Positions 18,809-27,802 of a DNA stretch of 30,203 nt are shown here, one piece after another (positions within the stretch are counted from its first letter, which is position 1; every line of letters starts with the position of its first letter). Position numbers and translations under genes: made by a program. The notes beneath the pieces were generated by a model. The model was not told the origin of the DNA. It worked only from the letters and a program-made list of their open reading frames with translations, and ran no database searches. This stretch comes from Gracilaria caudata (Eukaryota; Rhodophyta; Florideophyceae; Gracilariales; Gracilariaceae), in NCBI GenBank assembly GCA_030374735.1, contig JASCIV010000229.1:1-30203 (forward strand). The letters are read 5' to 3'.

Positions 18809-20194
18809 ATGACGCAGGGGCTCGGCTTCCATCGAGGCCTGAAGTTATGTTTCTCGTACGTAGCTTCTTACTCTTCAACCCACTCCAGAACACCCGAGGC
18901 ATGCAACCGTCATCCACTCTTGTTGAGAAACAAGCCCGTACTTGGACTACCACGGGGGTGCAATGCGTTTCGGACACACAGGCGGTGTTCCATATATGTT
19001 GCAGATAGCGGAAGAATTGGACGCAGACCTATCTCAGCTGCGAATAGGTCGCTAACGTCTCCGAAAATCCCCACTATTGAACCTGAGCCTGCAGGAGGGA
19101 AAGGGCCACTCAGTGCGGAGTTTCTTGCTTTATCTGGGACCCTCGCAACATTGGTAGGGCTAACGCTTATTCTTCCTTTGCTTTCAGGGCACTTTTCAAA
19201 GTTAAATGTCGGTGGAGGAGTGTCGAAAGCGATCTTCGTTGGCCTATCATCATTTGCTTATGGAACTCTCCTATCCAGATTTGATTTATCGAAAGCTGGA
19301 AGTGTGAAGTTGACCCTCGTGTTCAGTCTTCTAACTCGTTTCATATGTTCTCCAATTCTGTCGCATTCCGTTGCAATCGCGGGATATGCCTTATTCAAGC
19401 TTAGCAGTGCAAAAACTGCTGCGGCAGCCGCGGCCGCGGCAGCCGCCGCAGTCAGCGACCCTGTCACAGTCAAGGCAACTGCAGAGAGTCTGTCGTTGCC
19501 AGCTGGAGTGCTTTCATCTCTGTTCTTGCTTTCAACAACGCCTGTGGGCTTTTCGCCTTCGGCTGCAATGCTTTCCATGCATATTCACACTACCCTGTTC
19601 GCCATTCTTTCGGCCCTCACTCTGATTCTATTCCCGCTTCTACCGTGCATCTCACATGTAGTGAGCGTGTGGGCGCATCGTTCAGTGTTTTTAAACATTG
19701 GAGGAATCTTACCACAGGTTGCTCCTCCTCCGAATATATTGATATTGCTGCTTACAACTACGCTACCATTTCTAACGGGATTATTAATCAACAAGATAGT
19801 GTCCAAGCGCATAGGAGCAGGATCTGGTTTGATAGCAATGCCACTGGCTTGGGTATCTTCTCTCCTGCTGTTGGCTTCCGCGGTGCAAGATGTCGTCCAA
19901 GGCAGCATTACAGGCCTGCTTGGTAGCATAGGACTGAGTGGTGGAGTCGCGATAATGATGTGGCTTTTAGGTCGTGGATTAGGTTCCGTGCTGCTTCTAG
20001 ACGAGCGCGCCAAACGGACACTTGTCTTGTATCTATGTACTCAGGGCGCTGTGGTCGGAATAGGTGTTGCGCCTCCTGGTTTTTCTTCCGCCCCACACGT
20101 AGCATCAGCGCTGGTAGGCCTCATTCTTTCGTTTTGCATGGCTCAGATTTGGAGCCACGTCGTCATTCGAAGGAGCAGAGATATCATTTTGTAG
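18809..20194 (+). CDS. BASS-family (bile acid:sodium symporter-like) transporter, probably plastid
   Basis: This 461-residue protein has about 100 N-terminal residues rich in Ser, Arg and Cys and poor in acids. That looks like a chloroplast transit peptide. About nine to ten hydrophobic segments follow from residue 103. The pattern fits the BASS fold: GLSSFAYGTLLSRFDL (first half), then LLSTTPVGFSPSAAMLSMHIHTTLFAILSALTLILFP, which matches the CCPGGTASN-type crossing region. The C-terminal half is RTLVLYLCTQGAVVGIGVA, matching the EVGMQNSALG-type repeat. Plastid BASS proteins move organic acids such as pyruvate or glucosinolate precursors with sodium; the substrate here is unknown. A run of 11 alanines (residues 204-214) sits in a loop between helices. 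The stop codon lies inside the convergent RNase H2B gene, an 11-bp overlap. Confidence 0.75.
   Translation: MTQGLGFHRGLKLCFSYVASYSSTHSRTPEACNRHPLLLRNKPVLGLPRGCNAFRTHRRCSIYVADSGRIGRRPISAANRSLTSPKIPTIEPEPAGGKGPLSAEFLALSGTLATLVGLTLILPLLSGHFSKLNVGGGVSKAIFVGLSSFAYGTLLSRFDLSKAGSVKLTLVFSLLTRFICSPILSHSVAIAGYALFKLSSAKTAAAAAAAAAAAVSDPVTVKATAESLSLPAGVLSSLFLLSTTPVGFSPSAAMLSMHIHTTLFAILSALTLILFPLLPCISHVVSVWAHRSVFLNIGGILPQVAPPPNILILLLTTTLPFLTGLLINKIVSKRIGAGSGLIAMPLAWVSSLLLLASAVQDVVQGSITGLLGSIGLSGGVAIMMWLLGRGLGSVLLLDERAKRTLVLYLCTQGAVVGIGVAPPGFSSAPHVASALVGLILSFCMAQIWSHVVIRRSRDIIL
19418..19450 (+). repeat. Polyalanine-coding GCN tract (11 codons)
   Basis: Eleven alanine codons in a row use all four GCN forms (GCT, GCG, GCA, GCC) and include the 8-base palindrome GCGGCCGC. 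Mixed codon use means it is not a fresh trinucleotide expansion. It encodes a loop in the BASS transporter. Confidence 0.9.
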
Positions 20195-21095
20195 CGGATG
20201 ATCGTAGGGTTTGCTTCCGTGAAGATGCTGTTCGAGAAGTGGAACTTGTACCTTTCGAAGCCCACCATTTCGCTGCCCCTTTGTTCAGTACATCTTTCTT
20301 CTTCTTTGAAGGTGTTGTGTTCCCGGCCCGTGATGACTTTCGCTTCCCACTGGAGTGTGGCATATGTGCTGCAATGCTGTTTTCCTTGGCGTCGTTCATC
20401 ATAATGGACATGGCCATCTCAGCTGGAGACTCGGTAACACACGGCCCCTGTCGGACAGGCATCTGAGCTCCCAAGGCATTTCGGAAAATGGAAGTCCACT
20501 TCTCATTCAAATACTGGCATAGGATGTCCGAGGCATGTTCGGCGTTAATACGAGGGTGTTGAGACAGCAGATGATGTTTGTGCAAAATCCAGGACAGGGC
20601 CTTCTCCTTGTTTAGTCGATAGAATGACTCGTCTCCCGCAACCTTGGAGTCACAAAGGAGAGACACTTGTTGCTCGGAACTGAGACCTCTTAAATTCAGT
20701 CCATCTTCTGTTGTGCAAAGAGCATTCAGTGGTTGAAATACGCCCGTTTTTGCAGATTTGCTGTTGCAGTCCATAACAATAAGAATGGCGAAAAGGGGAT
20801 CTACTTTGGTGACGAATGTGATATTGCCATTACTACAGAACTTTGGTACAAGTGCTGAATCCTGTGGAACAAAGACCCACGAACCATGTGTGTGAGCGAA
20901 TTTGACGAGTTCCACTACCATCATAGAGCGTTTGTTGTCACCGGCGATATACAGTGGGATAATCTTATCTCCTTCCTCCAAAAATAACTTGATTGGCTTG
21001 ATGGAGATAGGTCGGAGATTTGTGTTCGTCGTTGAAATGTACGACAAATCTTTGGGGAGAACAACCAACCCCGATTTCTGATGTGTAGATGTCAT
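20184..21095 (-). CDS. RNASEH2B: Ribonuclease H2 subunit B
   Basis: From the ATG at 21095 the protein has 303 residues, close to the 312 of human RNASEH2B. The frame stays open 147 codons further upstream but that part is low-complexity Ser/Cys/Leu and non-conserved. Family hallmarks are the N-terminal triple-barrel strand pattern (KLFLEEGDKIIPLYI, SWVFVPQDSALV) and the signature FVTKVDPLFAILIVM (94-108). A winged-helix region follows (about 155-205, ending ILCQYLNEKW), then a basic Ser/Lys-rich tail (KKKKD). The subunit holds the complex with RNASEH2C and supports catalytic subunit A, which removes ribonucleotides and RNA-DNA hybrids in the nucleus. Animal proteins end in a PIP box for PCNA; here the corresponding place reads NKGAAKWWASKG, with WW at 277-278 in place of FF. 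Its last codons overlap the last codons of the BASS gene. Confidence 0.88.
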   Translation of the reverse strand: MTSTHQKSGLVVLPKDLSYISTTNTNLRPISIKPIKLFLEEGDKIIPLYIAGDNKRSMMVVELVKFAHTHGSWVFVPQDSALVPKFCSNGNITFVTKVDPLFAILIVMDCNSKSAKTGVFQPLNALCTTEDGLNLRGLSSEQQVSLLCDSKVAGDESFYRLNKEKALSWILHKHHLLSQHPRINAEHASDILCQYLNEKWTSIFRNALGAQMPVRQGPCVTESPAEMAMSIMMNDAKENSIAAHMPHSSGKRKSSRAGNTTPSKKKKDVLNKGAAKWWASKGTSSTSRTASSRKQTLRSSATK

Positions 21096-22527
21096 GATTT
21101 GGAAGGAGTCGGGATATGTATGCGAAAAGGAGATGGGGAGGGAGGAACAAGAAGCCAAGGAATAGAGCAAAGTCGCGTGATGGAGAAGGGGAGCAGTATC
21201 TATGTCTGAATTCGAAGAAAAACTGGTGCAAACGGGGTTTTGTAAGCAGAATTCATGTGCGAGCCGAGAAAGAAATGTGCAGAGGCCTACCAGCAAGCAT
21301 GAGCTAAAGGAACAAAGCGCGAAAGCAAAACAGGAGAGAGAGAGATATGTGTACCGTTGATGTCTCTGAACTTGTTTTACGACGAGACGATTGGCGTTGC
21401 AAAGGGATTCTAGACACACAAGGCACTGCAAAATGCGACAGGAGCACGGAAGTACAGGCTGGGAGCACGAGAGCTTCTTAGCATTTGATGCAAGTACCTC
21501 TGTACGAAAGTTCCTTTGTACCTCTGCACCAGACATGCAAGGATAAGTTATCCTATCCTTTCAGGGTAATGTGATGTGAACAAGCAAATCATCGTCATGC
21601 TGTGAAGCATATACAGTATCTTTTACAGGGTCATTCAGGCAATGCGAGGTTGCACCTCTTCATTTCCCGCCAAATCGCAGAATTCAACAAAAAATGGCGG
21701 TCAACTGGTCAAGGGTCGCGAGTTACAAAGGTAGACCCTGTTCTGCTCGTACGACGGTTGAGAACAGGAGCCCAAATGAGGTGCATGCAATCGCGGTCCA
21801 TCTCTTGATTCGAGGCAAAGAACTCCTTTGCGTGTGGTACTACCTCGGTGCCAAGAAGAGAACCGTCCAATTGGGTCAGCGCGCATCGTGACGGTTAACA
21901 GGAACGGCGAAGATCCACGTAGATGTCGCCGTTAGTAAGGAGCAGTTTCAATGCGCACATCCTGTCTCGCAAACGGGTATCAAGTACACCTTGCGACCTT
22001 CGGTTATGACATTGTAGTGGCCGTGGGTTCGAATCCTGTCCCAGACGATTCACTTCGAATGGATATCAATGATCTTCACGCAATTCCAAAGGCTCCTAAC
22101 TCGTTAGTCTCGTTTCTTTTAACCTGCTGTCTGTCACGGTGCCTTGTCCAATTCGTTCATTATCTTTTTCTCACCACACCTGAAGCGGATATGGCAGGCG
22201 TCTCTAAGAAATTTGAAGTCCACGATAATCTGCTGTTGTGCAACTGCCTTCAAAGGGCGACTTCATCTCACAACCGTCCAGTAGTTGCAATTAGGACGGA
22301 AGCTCTTCATTTCGTTACGAAAATAGCAAACTTTGTCACCTAGACTCGACCGCTCAACAATTATCCTTCTTAGATCCAGTTGCTCATGCAAACCAATGCA
22401 GAGTTTCTATATGGTATATAAGGACACCATTCGAACAAGCTATCGCTCACAGGCCCGGGCAGTTCTTTGGATCTTAGCAGAACGCACTCGTCAAACACAG
22501 AGCAACCCCTGTTGATACAGTTCAATA
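21096..22527. promoter_or_regulatory. Divergent region between RNASEH2B (-) and secreted-protein gene (+)
   Basis: The minus-strand leader of RNASEH2B is pyrimidine-rich (GA-rich on plus) from 21096 to about 21350 and lacks ATG for its first 150 bases. On the plus side a CCAAT at 22393-22397 and a TATATAA at 22415-22421 form a clear core promoter for the secreted-protein gene, leaving a leader of roughly 80 bases with no ATG. Small frames between (21602-21891, 21951-22343) have no recognisable domain. Confidence 0.5.
22415..22421 (+). promoter_or_regulatory. TATA box of the secreted-protein gene
   Basis: TATATAA lies 113 bases before the ATG and about 20 bases after a CCAAT box. Spacing and the absence of intervening ATG fit a core promoter for the downstream gene. 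Confidence 0.6.
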
Positions 22528-23517
22528 ATGGGCTTCTTTTCATTGTCTTGCACCTTGTTATCGGTGTTTTTTATCGCCGTGAGTGCCCAGGTTTCCAGTC
22601 CATCACCCTGTATTTACAACAGTACTCATTGTGCCTGCTCTCAGGTTCCAGCTCCAGGTAAATGTTTGCGTACTGTATCGGACGGCATGTGTTCGGTTGA
22701 ACAATGCAGTCAGGCCGGAATGACTTGCGACTGTACTGGGACGAACCTGTGTACAATTGAGACGTGCTCCTATAGTACGGCTGCTAATGGAAGTCTCCCC
22801 AGCGTTTTGGAACTCGGTGCGACTGTACCCTGCATCATGAGTCAAAACAACGTGCAGTGCGTGCGAAATGTGGGAGAAGTGCCAGTTGTGGAATTGCCAG
22901 CGCAACCTGTGGAATACCGCCAGCTCCAATTTGGACCAGCCTCTGTTCAACACATGTACAATGTATCTGCATTCGTAGACACTGAAAATGTCATCTCTCC
23001 GGACGTCAGCATGCATGGGCGCTGGCCAACTTATTTGCGTCTGCGGAACCGATTTATTCATGTGCGGGTGTATGAGAATGCAGAAAGGACTGAAACATTC
23101 TTGTGCGCCATCTACAATGGATATCATCTGCCATCAGACGGGCTTGGACTAGGTTCCACCTCGGTTGAGATAGAGGCTCTCAACGGGCAGACATTGTCAT
23201 GGAGGGCGTGCGATGACACAGGGGAATGCAATGGAGGTCCAGGAACTGTTTTGAATGGAAGTCATGCGTATGTGGATAATCTGTCTGATGGATGGTGCGT
23301 TACGCCATTGGAGAGGAACGGTAATGGCATTCGCGTTACATTCACGGATGTGACCGCGATGTATGGCATTGAAATCCAGACTCCTGATGCCCAGTTCGAG
23401 TATCTGTGGGCTGATCCACCGCAGCATGGCATGACTGGAGTGGTGGATGCGAACGGTTTTAGTGTGGGCGGATCTGCATCATTCACCATTAATCTGAATG
23501 GAATTGTAGTGCCCTAA
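22528..23517 (+). CDS. Secreted cysteine-rich protein of unknown function
   Basis: The 329-residue product starts with a strong signal peptide (hydrophobic core to residue 18, likely cleavage after VSA, residue 20). Residues 28 to about 80 are dense in cysteine (PCIYNSTHCACS, EQCSQAGMTCDCTGTNLC), suggesting a small disulfide-bonded domain. The rest (about 110-329) is beta-rich with few cysteines and ends GIVVP without a membrane anchor. At least five Asn-X-Ser/Thr sequons are visible. There is no hydrophobic C-terminus for a GPI anchor. It is probably an extracellular or cell-wall glycoprotein. I do not recognise either region. The start is the first ATG after the TATA box, which supports it. 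Confidence 0.8.
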   Translation: MGFFSLSCTLLSVFFIAVSAQVSSPSPCIYNSTHCACSQVPAPGKCLRTVSDGMCSVEQCSQAGMTCDCTGTNLCTIETCSYSTAANGSLPSVLELGATVPCIMSQNNVQCVRNVGEVPVVELPAQPVEYRQLQFGPASVQHMYNVSAFVDTENVISPDVSMHGRWPTYLRLRNRFIHVRVYENAERTETFLCAIYNGYHLPSDGLGLGSTSVEIEALNGQTLSWRACDDTGECNGGPGTVLNGSHAYVDNLSDGWCVTPLERNGNGIRVTFTDVTAMYGIEIQTPDAQFEYLWADPPQHGMTGVVDANGFSVGGSASFTINLNGIVVP

Positions 23518-24068
23518 GTAGAGAGTTGTCTCTGTTTTCTTGGTTATTTGTACAACTAATATAGTGCAAGCACCCTCAGCTCACTCGAATGAGAGCCGCC
23601 TTTGTCTGTTTGGCAATGATGTAGAAGAACACTCTTAAATTCTTGTCTGCTTTGTTCCAATGATAAGAAATCATCTCCCCCGCCACGTGAGGAATTATGA
23701 TTTTCGCAAGTTCAGACGTCTGAAGGCTCACAAGGATGGCCCTTTAGGCTTACGTTCTCATAAACAGAAGAAGGATAGCCCTCATCCCTCTTACGCCTAC
23801 TGGACGTCATTTCTGAGTGAAGCACAAACGAGCTTTCTACAAGCAATAGATTGCTCAATTTCCAGCACCTTGTGGTTCTTGTTGCAGAAGAAACAGGAGT
23901 TTCGTGTTGAGGGCGAATCTTAAAATGACGGGCTCATAAAAAGAAGAACATGACGGAGAATAAAGAGTGCAACGGATTCTTGAATTATTCCAGGAATAGC
24001 TTTGCTTCCCTGTCGAACAAAACGTGCCACTTCTGCGACGCTGTCCTTGATAGCCGCTAGATCGGTCT

Positions 24069-24082
24069 AAAGTTTAAACTTT
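24069..24082. repeat. Perfect 14-bp palindrome
   Basis: AAAGTTTAAACTTT is its own reverse complement. It lies 18 bases before the left arm of the longer inverted repeat at 24100-24149. No gene start is nearby. Confidence 0.8.
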
Positions 24083-24099
24083 GAACTGGATTTGTCTCT

Positions 24100-24149
24100 G
24101 ATCCTCAGATGGTCATTATCACGACGATCATGATGACCATCAGGGGATC
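24100..24149. repeat. Inverted repeat, 17-bp arms, 16-base spacer
   Basis: Arms 24100-24116 and 24133-24149 match at 15 of 17 positions, including a perfect inner nine (GATGGTCAT/ATGACCATC). It could form a cruciform or RNA hairpin. Confidence 0.8.
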
Positions 24150-24503
24150 TGATAAACATGATCAAACAATTTTAGTTTTGACGAGAACAATGTCTTTGGC
24201 GTCATTCATATAAGAGTAGTGTACTGTGCATACGATGAACGTCCACTCATTCAGCGAGTGGCCAAAACTTTGTCTCACTTTGTCTACTACCCTTGTACAC
24301 ACGGCATGCCTGCCAAAAATGACAAAGAAATAGCGATGAGCAGGATCAAGCGTTTCGATAAGCTTGCAAATTCTGGAGTCTAGTTGCCTATTGAGGAAAA
24401 TATGTTGGACATTCGAGCTGCCCTGCGTCGAAGCAAAAACACAAACCATTTCTTCAAGGTAACACAGCAGGCGGGAGTGATAAAACCGTATTGCGAAATG
24501 CCT

Positions 24504-24550
24504 AATTCTACCGCGGACATGTCTCCTGAGGACATGTCCGCAGTAGATTT
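24504..24550. repeat. Inverted repeat, 20-bp arms, 7-base loop
   Basis: Arms 24504-24523 and 24531-24550 match at 18 of 20 positions, with a perfect inner 11 (GCGGACATGTC/GACATGTCCGC) around the loop TCCTGAG. A transcript across it would form a stable hairpin. Confidence 0.85.
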
Positions 24551-25223
24551 ATCTACGGCGAGGCTCTCCTCTCTTCTTTATTTTGGACAACAGCCTTCAA
24601 TTACTAGGCTGAAGTAAATCTTTCCTTACAGAAAGGTTTCTCTCTTTAAGAATGCCAACAACTTGGCTCTCCTCTCTTCATCCCGTACCATCTTGTATGG
24701 AGAAAAAGACGTTACGTTGCAGGTGTGGGATAAACGTTAAGAAAGATGAAGATCAGGTGCTCTTCCGCTATAGTTATACACATGCTTCACGTCGCGCAAT
24801 GTTCAAACCCATACCGCGAGCCACAAAAGCTCCGTGTAGAGTTTTGATTAGACATATCCAAAGAAGTTCATGGCCTTTTTACAGTGAGAAACTTTGTCTT
24901 ACGACAGTCTACTAATTGAGAACTGTTGTCCAAAATAAAGAATTCTTTACTATGACCTTCCTTTCCTTCGAAGAAGAGGAATGTAATAGTCGAGAGGGCA
25001 ACTGCAGCCACATCAATATCGAAGCAGGAAAAGAAAGATGATTTCGAGGAGGACTTCTTCTTCCCTCTCATCGAATTCGCTTTACGTTTAGTTACGACTC
25101 AAAGCTCTCTAATTAATGCAACACCGAACGTCACAACGGTGCAGGGTTATGCTACTCCTCGTGCCCTGTGTGACTTAGAATTTGTCTCCAAATTGTCAGT
25201 ACTCTTTGTCACACTTCTAGTAG

Positions 25224-25230
25224 TATAAAA
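25224..25230 (+). promoter_or_regulatory. TATA box upstream of the 25392 gene
   Basis: TATAAAA lies 162 bases before the ATG at 25392. A four-codon upstream ORF (ATG at 25297-25299) would lie in the leader of about 135 bases. Confidence 0.5.
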
Positions 25231-25391
25231 AGAAGGCCCTGGCTATAGCCGGACTTGCAACACTCGAGCAAAACAAACATTCGCTTTTGGTTTCATATGC
25301 GTCAAGCTTGAGATTCCTTCTGTTATTCAAGGTATCACCAGCTACAAAAACGGTTGTCAAACGGTTGTCGAAACATCCGTAAGAGATAACA

Positions 25392-26093
25392 ATGACACCA
25401 GTGATAAATCTCTCGGAGCACGTCGAGAGCACTTTGTTGGCTCTTCCCGACTGTTCATATTCTCTGCAAAAGCACCTTAAGGAAAAGATTCGAAACCAGG
25501 GCTTTCATTATGTTTCTCCTTTGTGCGTGGAAGCTAATGCACACACAAGGGAAGAAGAACGGTGGGTGCAAATCAATTACTCGTTGCTTGAACAGAGAAA
25601 ATTTTCACTAAGCTCTATTTTGCCAATCACGGGAATCAATGCAAAGAGGCAAATAAAAACTGCAGAATCAAACGAAACAGGAAATGTGGTTCAAGTTATT
25701 ACCGAAGTTGCAAGACCAAAAGATATCGTGGAATATGAAGGCGAGGTTGAGATGCCGAAGTCTGACAAAATTGGGGGTAATGTGATCGATATTGACATGA
25801 ACAAGACCGTACAGAGTGCGAACATTTTGCAAAGCACTGAAAAGAATGATTCACCATCAATCACTGGGGCTATATGCTGTCTAATGGTATTGATGGTGAT
25901 GTGGTTTCTTTGGGCTTTAGTTCAGACCGTGCGCACAGATATCTTCAGATGTGAAACTACTGATAATACAAAGAATGATCTTCGGAGTGCCGTACCGGAT
26001 TCTGTTAATGTTTCCCATGATGATCCAATGGGTCAGTTTAATAACAGTGCCAAAAGTGATCATAAGGACAGTAAGAAGACCAAAACGCGCTAA
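25392..26093 (+). CDS. Single-pass membrane protein of unknown family, possibly longer at the C-terminus
   Basis: The 233-residue product has a long soluble N-terminal part (1-155), with no signal peptide, and one strong membrane segment (about 157-180, ICCLMVLMVMWFLWALV). A hydrophilic Lys/Asp/Asn-rich tail follows and ends at TAA 26091-26093. No domain is recognised. The sequence immediately after the stop continues as Arg/Gly-rich in the same frame (RGRRGRKRG) to 26435. A good donor-like GTAAGA lies at 26071-26076, just before the stop, so the annotated C-terminus may be the result of an unrecognised intron. The TATA box at 25224 supports the chosen start. Confidence 0.6.
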   Translation: MTPVINLSEHVESTLLALPDCSYSLQKHLKEKIRNQGFHYVSPLCVEANAHTREEERWVQINYSLLEQRKFSLSSILPITGINAKRQIKTAESNETGNVVQVITEVARPKDIVEYEGEVEMPKSDKIGGNVIDIDMNKTVQSANILQSTEKNDSPSITGAICCLMVLMVMWFLWALVQTVRTDIFRCETTDNTKNDLRSAVPDSVNVSHDDPMGQFNNSAKSDHKDSKKTKTR

Positions 26094-26502
26094 AGAGGTC
26101 GTCGTGGCCGTAAGCGTGGTGCCAATGATTCGAAGTTGCCTCATGCGGCCAATTTGAGTGGACAAGAATTCGAAAGCAAGGCAGGAGGACAAAGTGCCAA
26201 GTTTCAGAGCCGTCGAAGCATATCTGAGATATCAAGTCCAGGAGCCCTTGGCGGTCGGGGCGAATTTCATGGTCAGAGAGATTCTGCTAGTCAACTCGTG
26301 TCTGTCGTTTGTCATGATCACGAAAAGAAGAATGCAAACAAAGCAAAGCAGGAAACTAACCAAGATGACCAAAGTGGTCTAGATTCTAGATCGTGGGCTT
26401 TGGCGGGGAGGTCGTGGAGGCCGTGGAGGCAGTAGAGGCCGTGGAGGCCGCAAACAGCGAGAGCAAAATGCCTCCTTAAATCCAGCAGAAGACCGCAGCT
26501 GA
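26094..26502 (+). other. Arg/Gly-rich coding-like sequence in two frames after the stop
   Basis: From 26094 the frame of the upstream gene encodes RGRRGRKRGAND and stays open to 26435. Then, in the next frame, 26404-26448 encodes WRGGRGGRGGSRGRGGR and closes at TGA 26500-26502. A donor-like GTAAGC follows the first RG block (near 26111), and a CTAAC branch-like site lies near 26356-26362, before several AGs. This could be the spliced C-terminal tail of the upstream gene, a decayed separate gene, or chance repetition of a GGTCGTGGAGGC-like word. Confidence 0.3.
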
Positions 26503-26714
26503 GCGTGGGGTGCGAAGAAACCGGAGTGTGACGCACTTGAACATCCAACAGCATCCGCACCCATCGTACCAATACCGTTTGCTAGCATCACCATGAAAAG
26601 CTCGCGCGGCGCAAAAGTGCTCGGTGAAACGCGAACGTTTTAACGTTGTCCGCTGCAGCCCCAGTATGATGGTTGGCGCATGCGGCGCGTAGGCGCTTTG
26701 TCGAAAACGCTACC

Positions 26715-26735
26715 GCTGCTGCTGCTGCTGCTGCT
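26715..26735 (+). repeat. (GCT)7 microsatellite
   Basis: Seven uninterrupted GCT triplets in a GC-rich gene-poor stretch, not inside any supported gene. Confidence 0.9.
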
Positions 26736-27802
26736 GGCAACACCCATAACCAGTCCAGCGCACGCGCGGCGAGCAAGCGATCCCCATGGCAGCCGTCGTT
26801 GTCACCAGCGCTCTTGATAAGCGGTTGTAAGAGTGCCAATTGACTTCACTCCAAGAGTATAATAAACCCTATCCTCCCTCCGATTACATTTCTTCTGTTG
26901 ATCCTTTGTGCTGCACTCCAATCATTCTCCCGCCATGCTCATCTCGCTCTCATACGGCTTTCTCGGCGCTATTTCGCCTTTATGCCGTTGTCTCGCCATT
27001 CGGCCCCTCAACCATCCGGCGGATATTGGGAAAGAAAAAGAATGCAAGGATCGGTAAGGCTGAACACAGGGAATCACTACGCTGCATAGTGCCAGAAGGA
27101 TGGCAGCAAGGTCGCTGGAGAATGGCAGGGAGACGGCTGCAGGGTGCCAGGAGGAGAGCAATAAGGTTCCGCAAAACGGCTCAAGAGCGCCTTTGAGGCA
27201 GCGGAAGAGAGTCGCCAAGGCACAATTGGACGAAGCCAAGACGCGGCGGAGAGGCGGAAGGGGAAGAAAGGCGCGGAGGAACCGCAGTAAGATTTGGGAA
27301 GGGCAGTGACGGAAGGGCGATCTTCGTCGCAGTGAACCGTGCCGCAATACCAGTCTTTTTTCCACTCGACCGCGACTCTCAGGCTTCCTTCGTTATCTCC
27401 TGCTTCTTCCCCTGCAGAATCGTCACACCAGATGTCACAACCACCTGATCCAAGCCCGCCAATAGGGGTATCCGTCATACTTTTTGTGGACGCCTTCCCA
27501 CCAAGGGTGGATGCCCGCTAGTAGAATTTATCATAGAGATATCCTCACTCTTGTATGATTCGCACTGTCTTCATGATGGTGTTCCAGCGTTGGAGTGCTG
27601 CTCAGTTTTCTCGAACGCGACGGATACTGAGACCTTAGGTACAAGGGATATAACTTCAAACATGAGCGGACCTAGTGTGAATGAAGACTTGTACAATTAG
27701 ACATCCGTCCATAGTCGCGGTATACTAACATCATGTTCCCAAGAAACAAGACCGATGCTATAGAGCGCCTTCAACTTAATAAGTTTTTCGTGTCGACGAA
27801 GA

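Larger units (their letters stand above)
23518..25391. other. Gene-poor stretch with inverted repeats; promoter at its right end
   Basis: No supported gene in about 1.9 kb. It holds three notable dyads (listed separately at 24069, 24100 and 24504). A TATAAAA at 25224-25230 and a four-codon upstream ORF (ATG 25297 to TGA 25309-25311) precede the next gene. Small frames at 23660-23923 and 24652-24915 have no recognisable domain. Confidence 0.45.

Noticed and set aside
19258..19578. Minus-strand ORF with an alanine run opposite the BASS gene
   Set aside because: It is the antisense shadow of the polyalanine tract and surrounding coding sequence.
21096..21536. N-terminal extension of the RNase H2B frame
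   Set aside because: The family match and usual length begin at the ATG at 21095. The upstream part is non-conserved, pyrimidine-driven composition.
22026..22036. tRNA B-box-like GGTTCGAATCC
   Set aside because: The T-stem would need several wobble pairs, and no A box, anticodon arm or matching acceptor stem could be found upstream.
24514..24540. Two sites fitting the p53 half-site pattern RRRCWWGYYY, 5 bases apart
   Set aside because: No p53 family is expected in such an organism. The match follows from the inverted repeat itself.
26840..27520. Several overlapping frames on both strands, up to 147 codons
   Set aside because: High GC content lowers stop frequency. Products are Arg/Ser/Leu-rich low complexity without domains, and frames on both strands look equally good.
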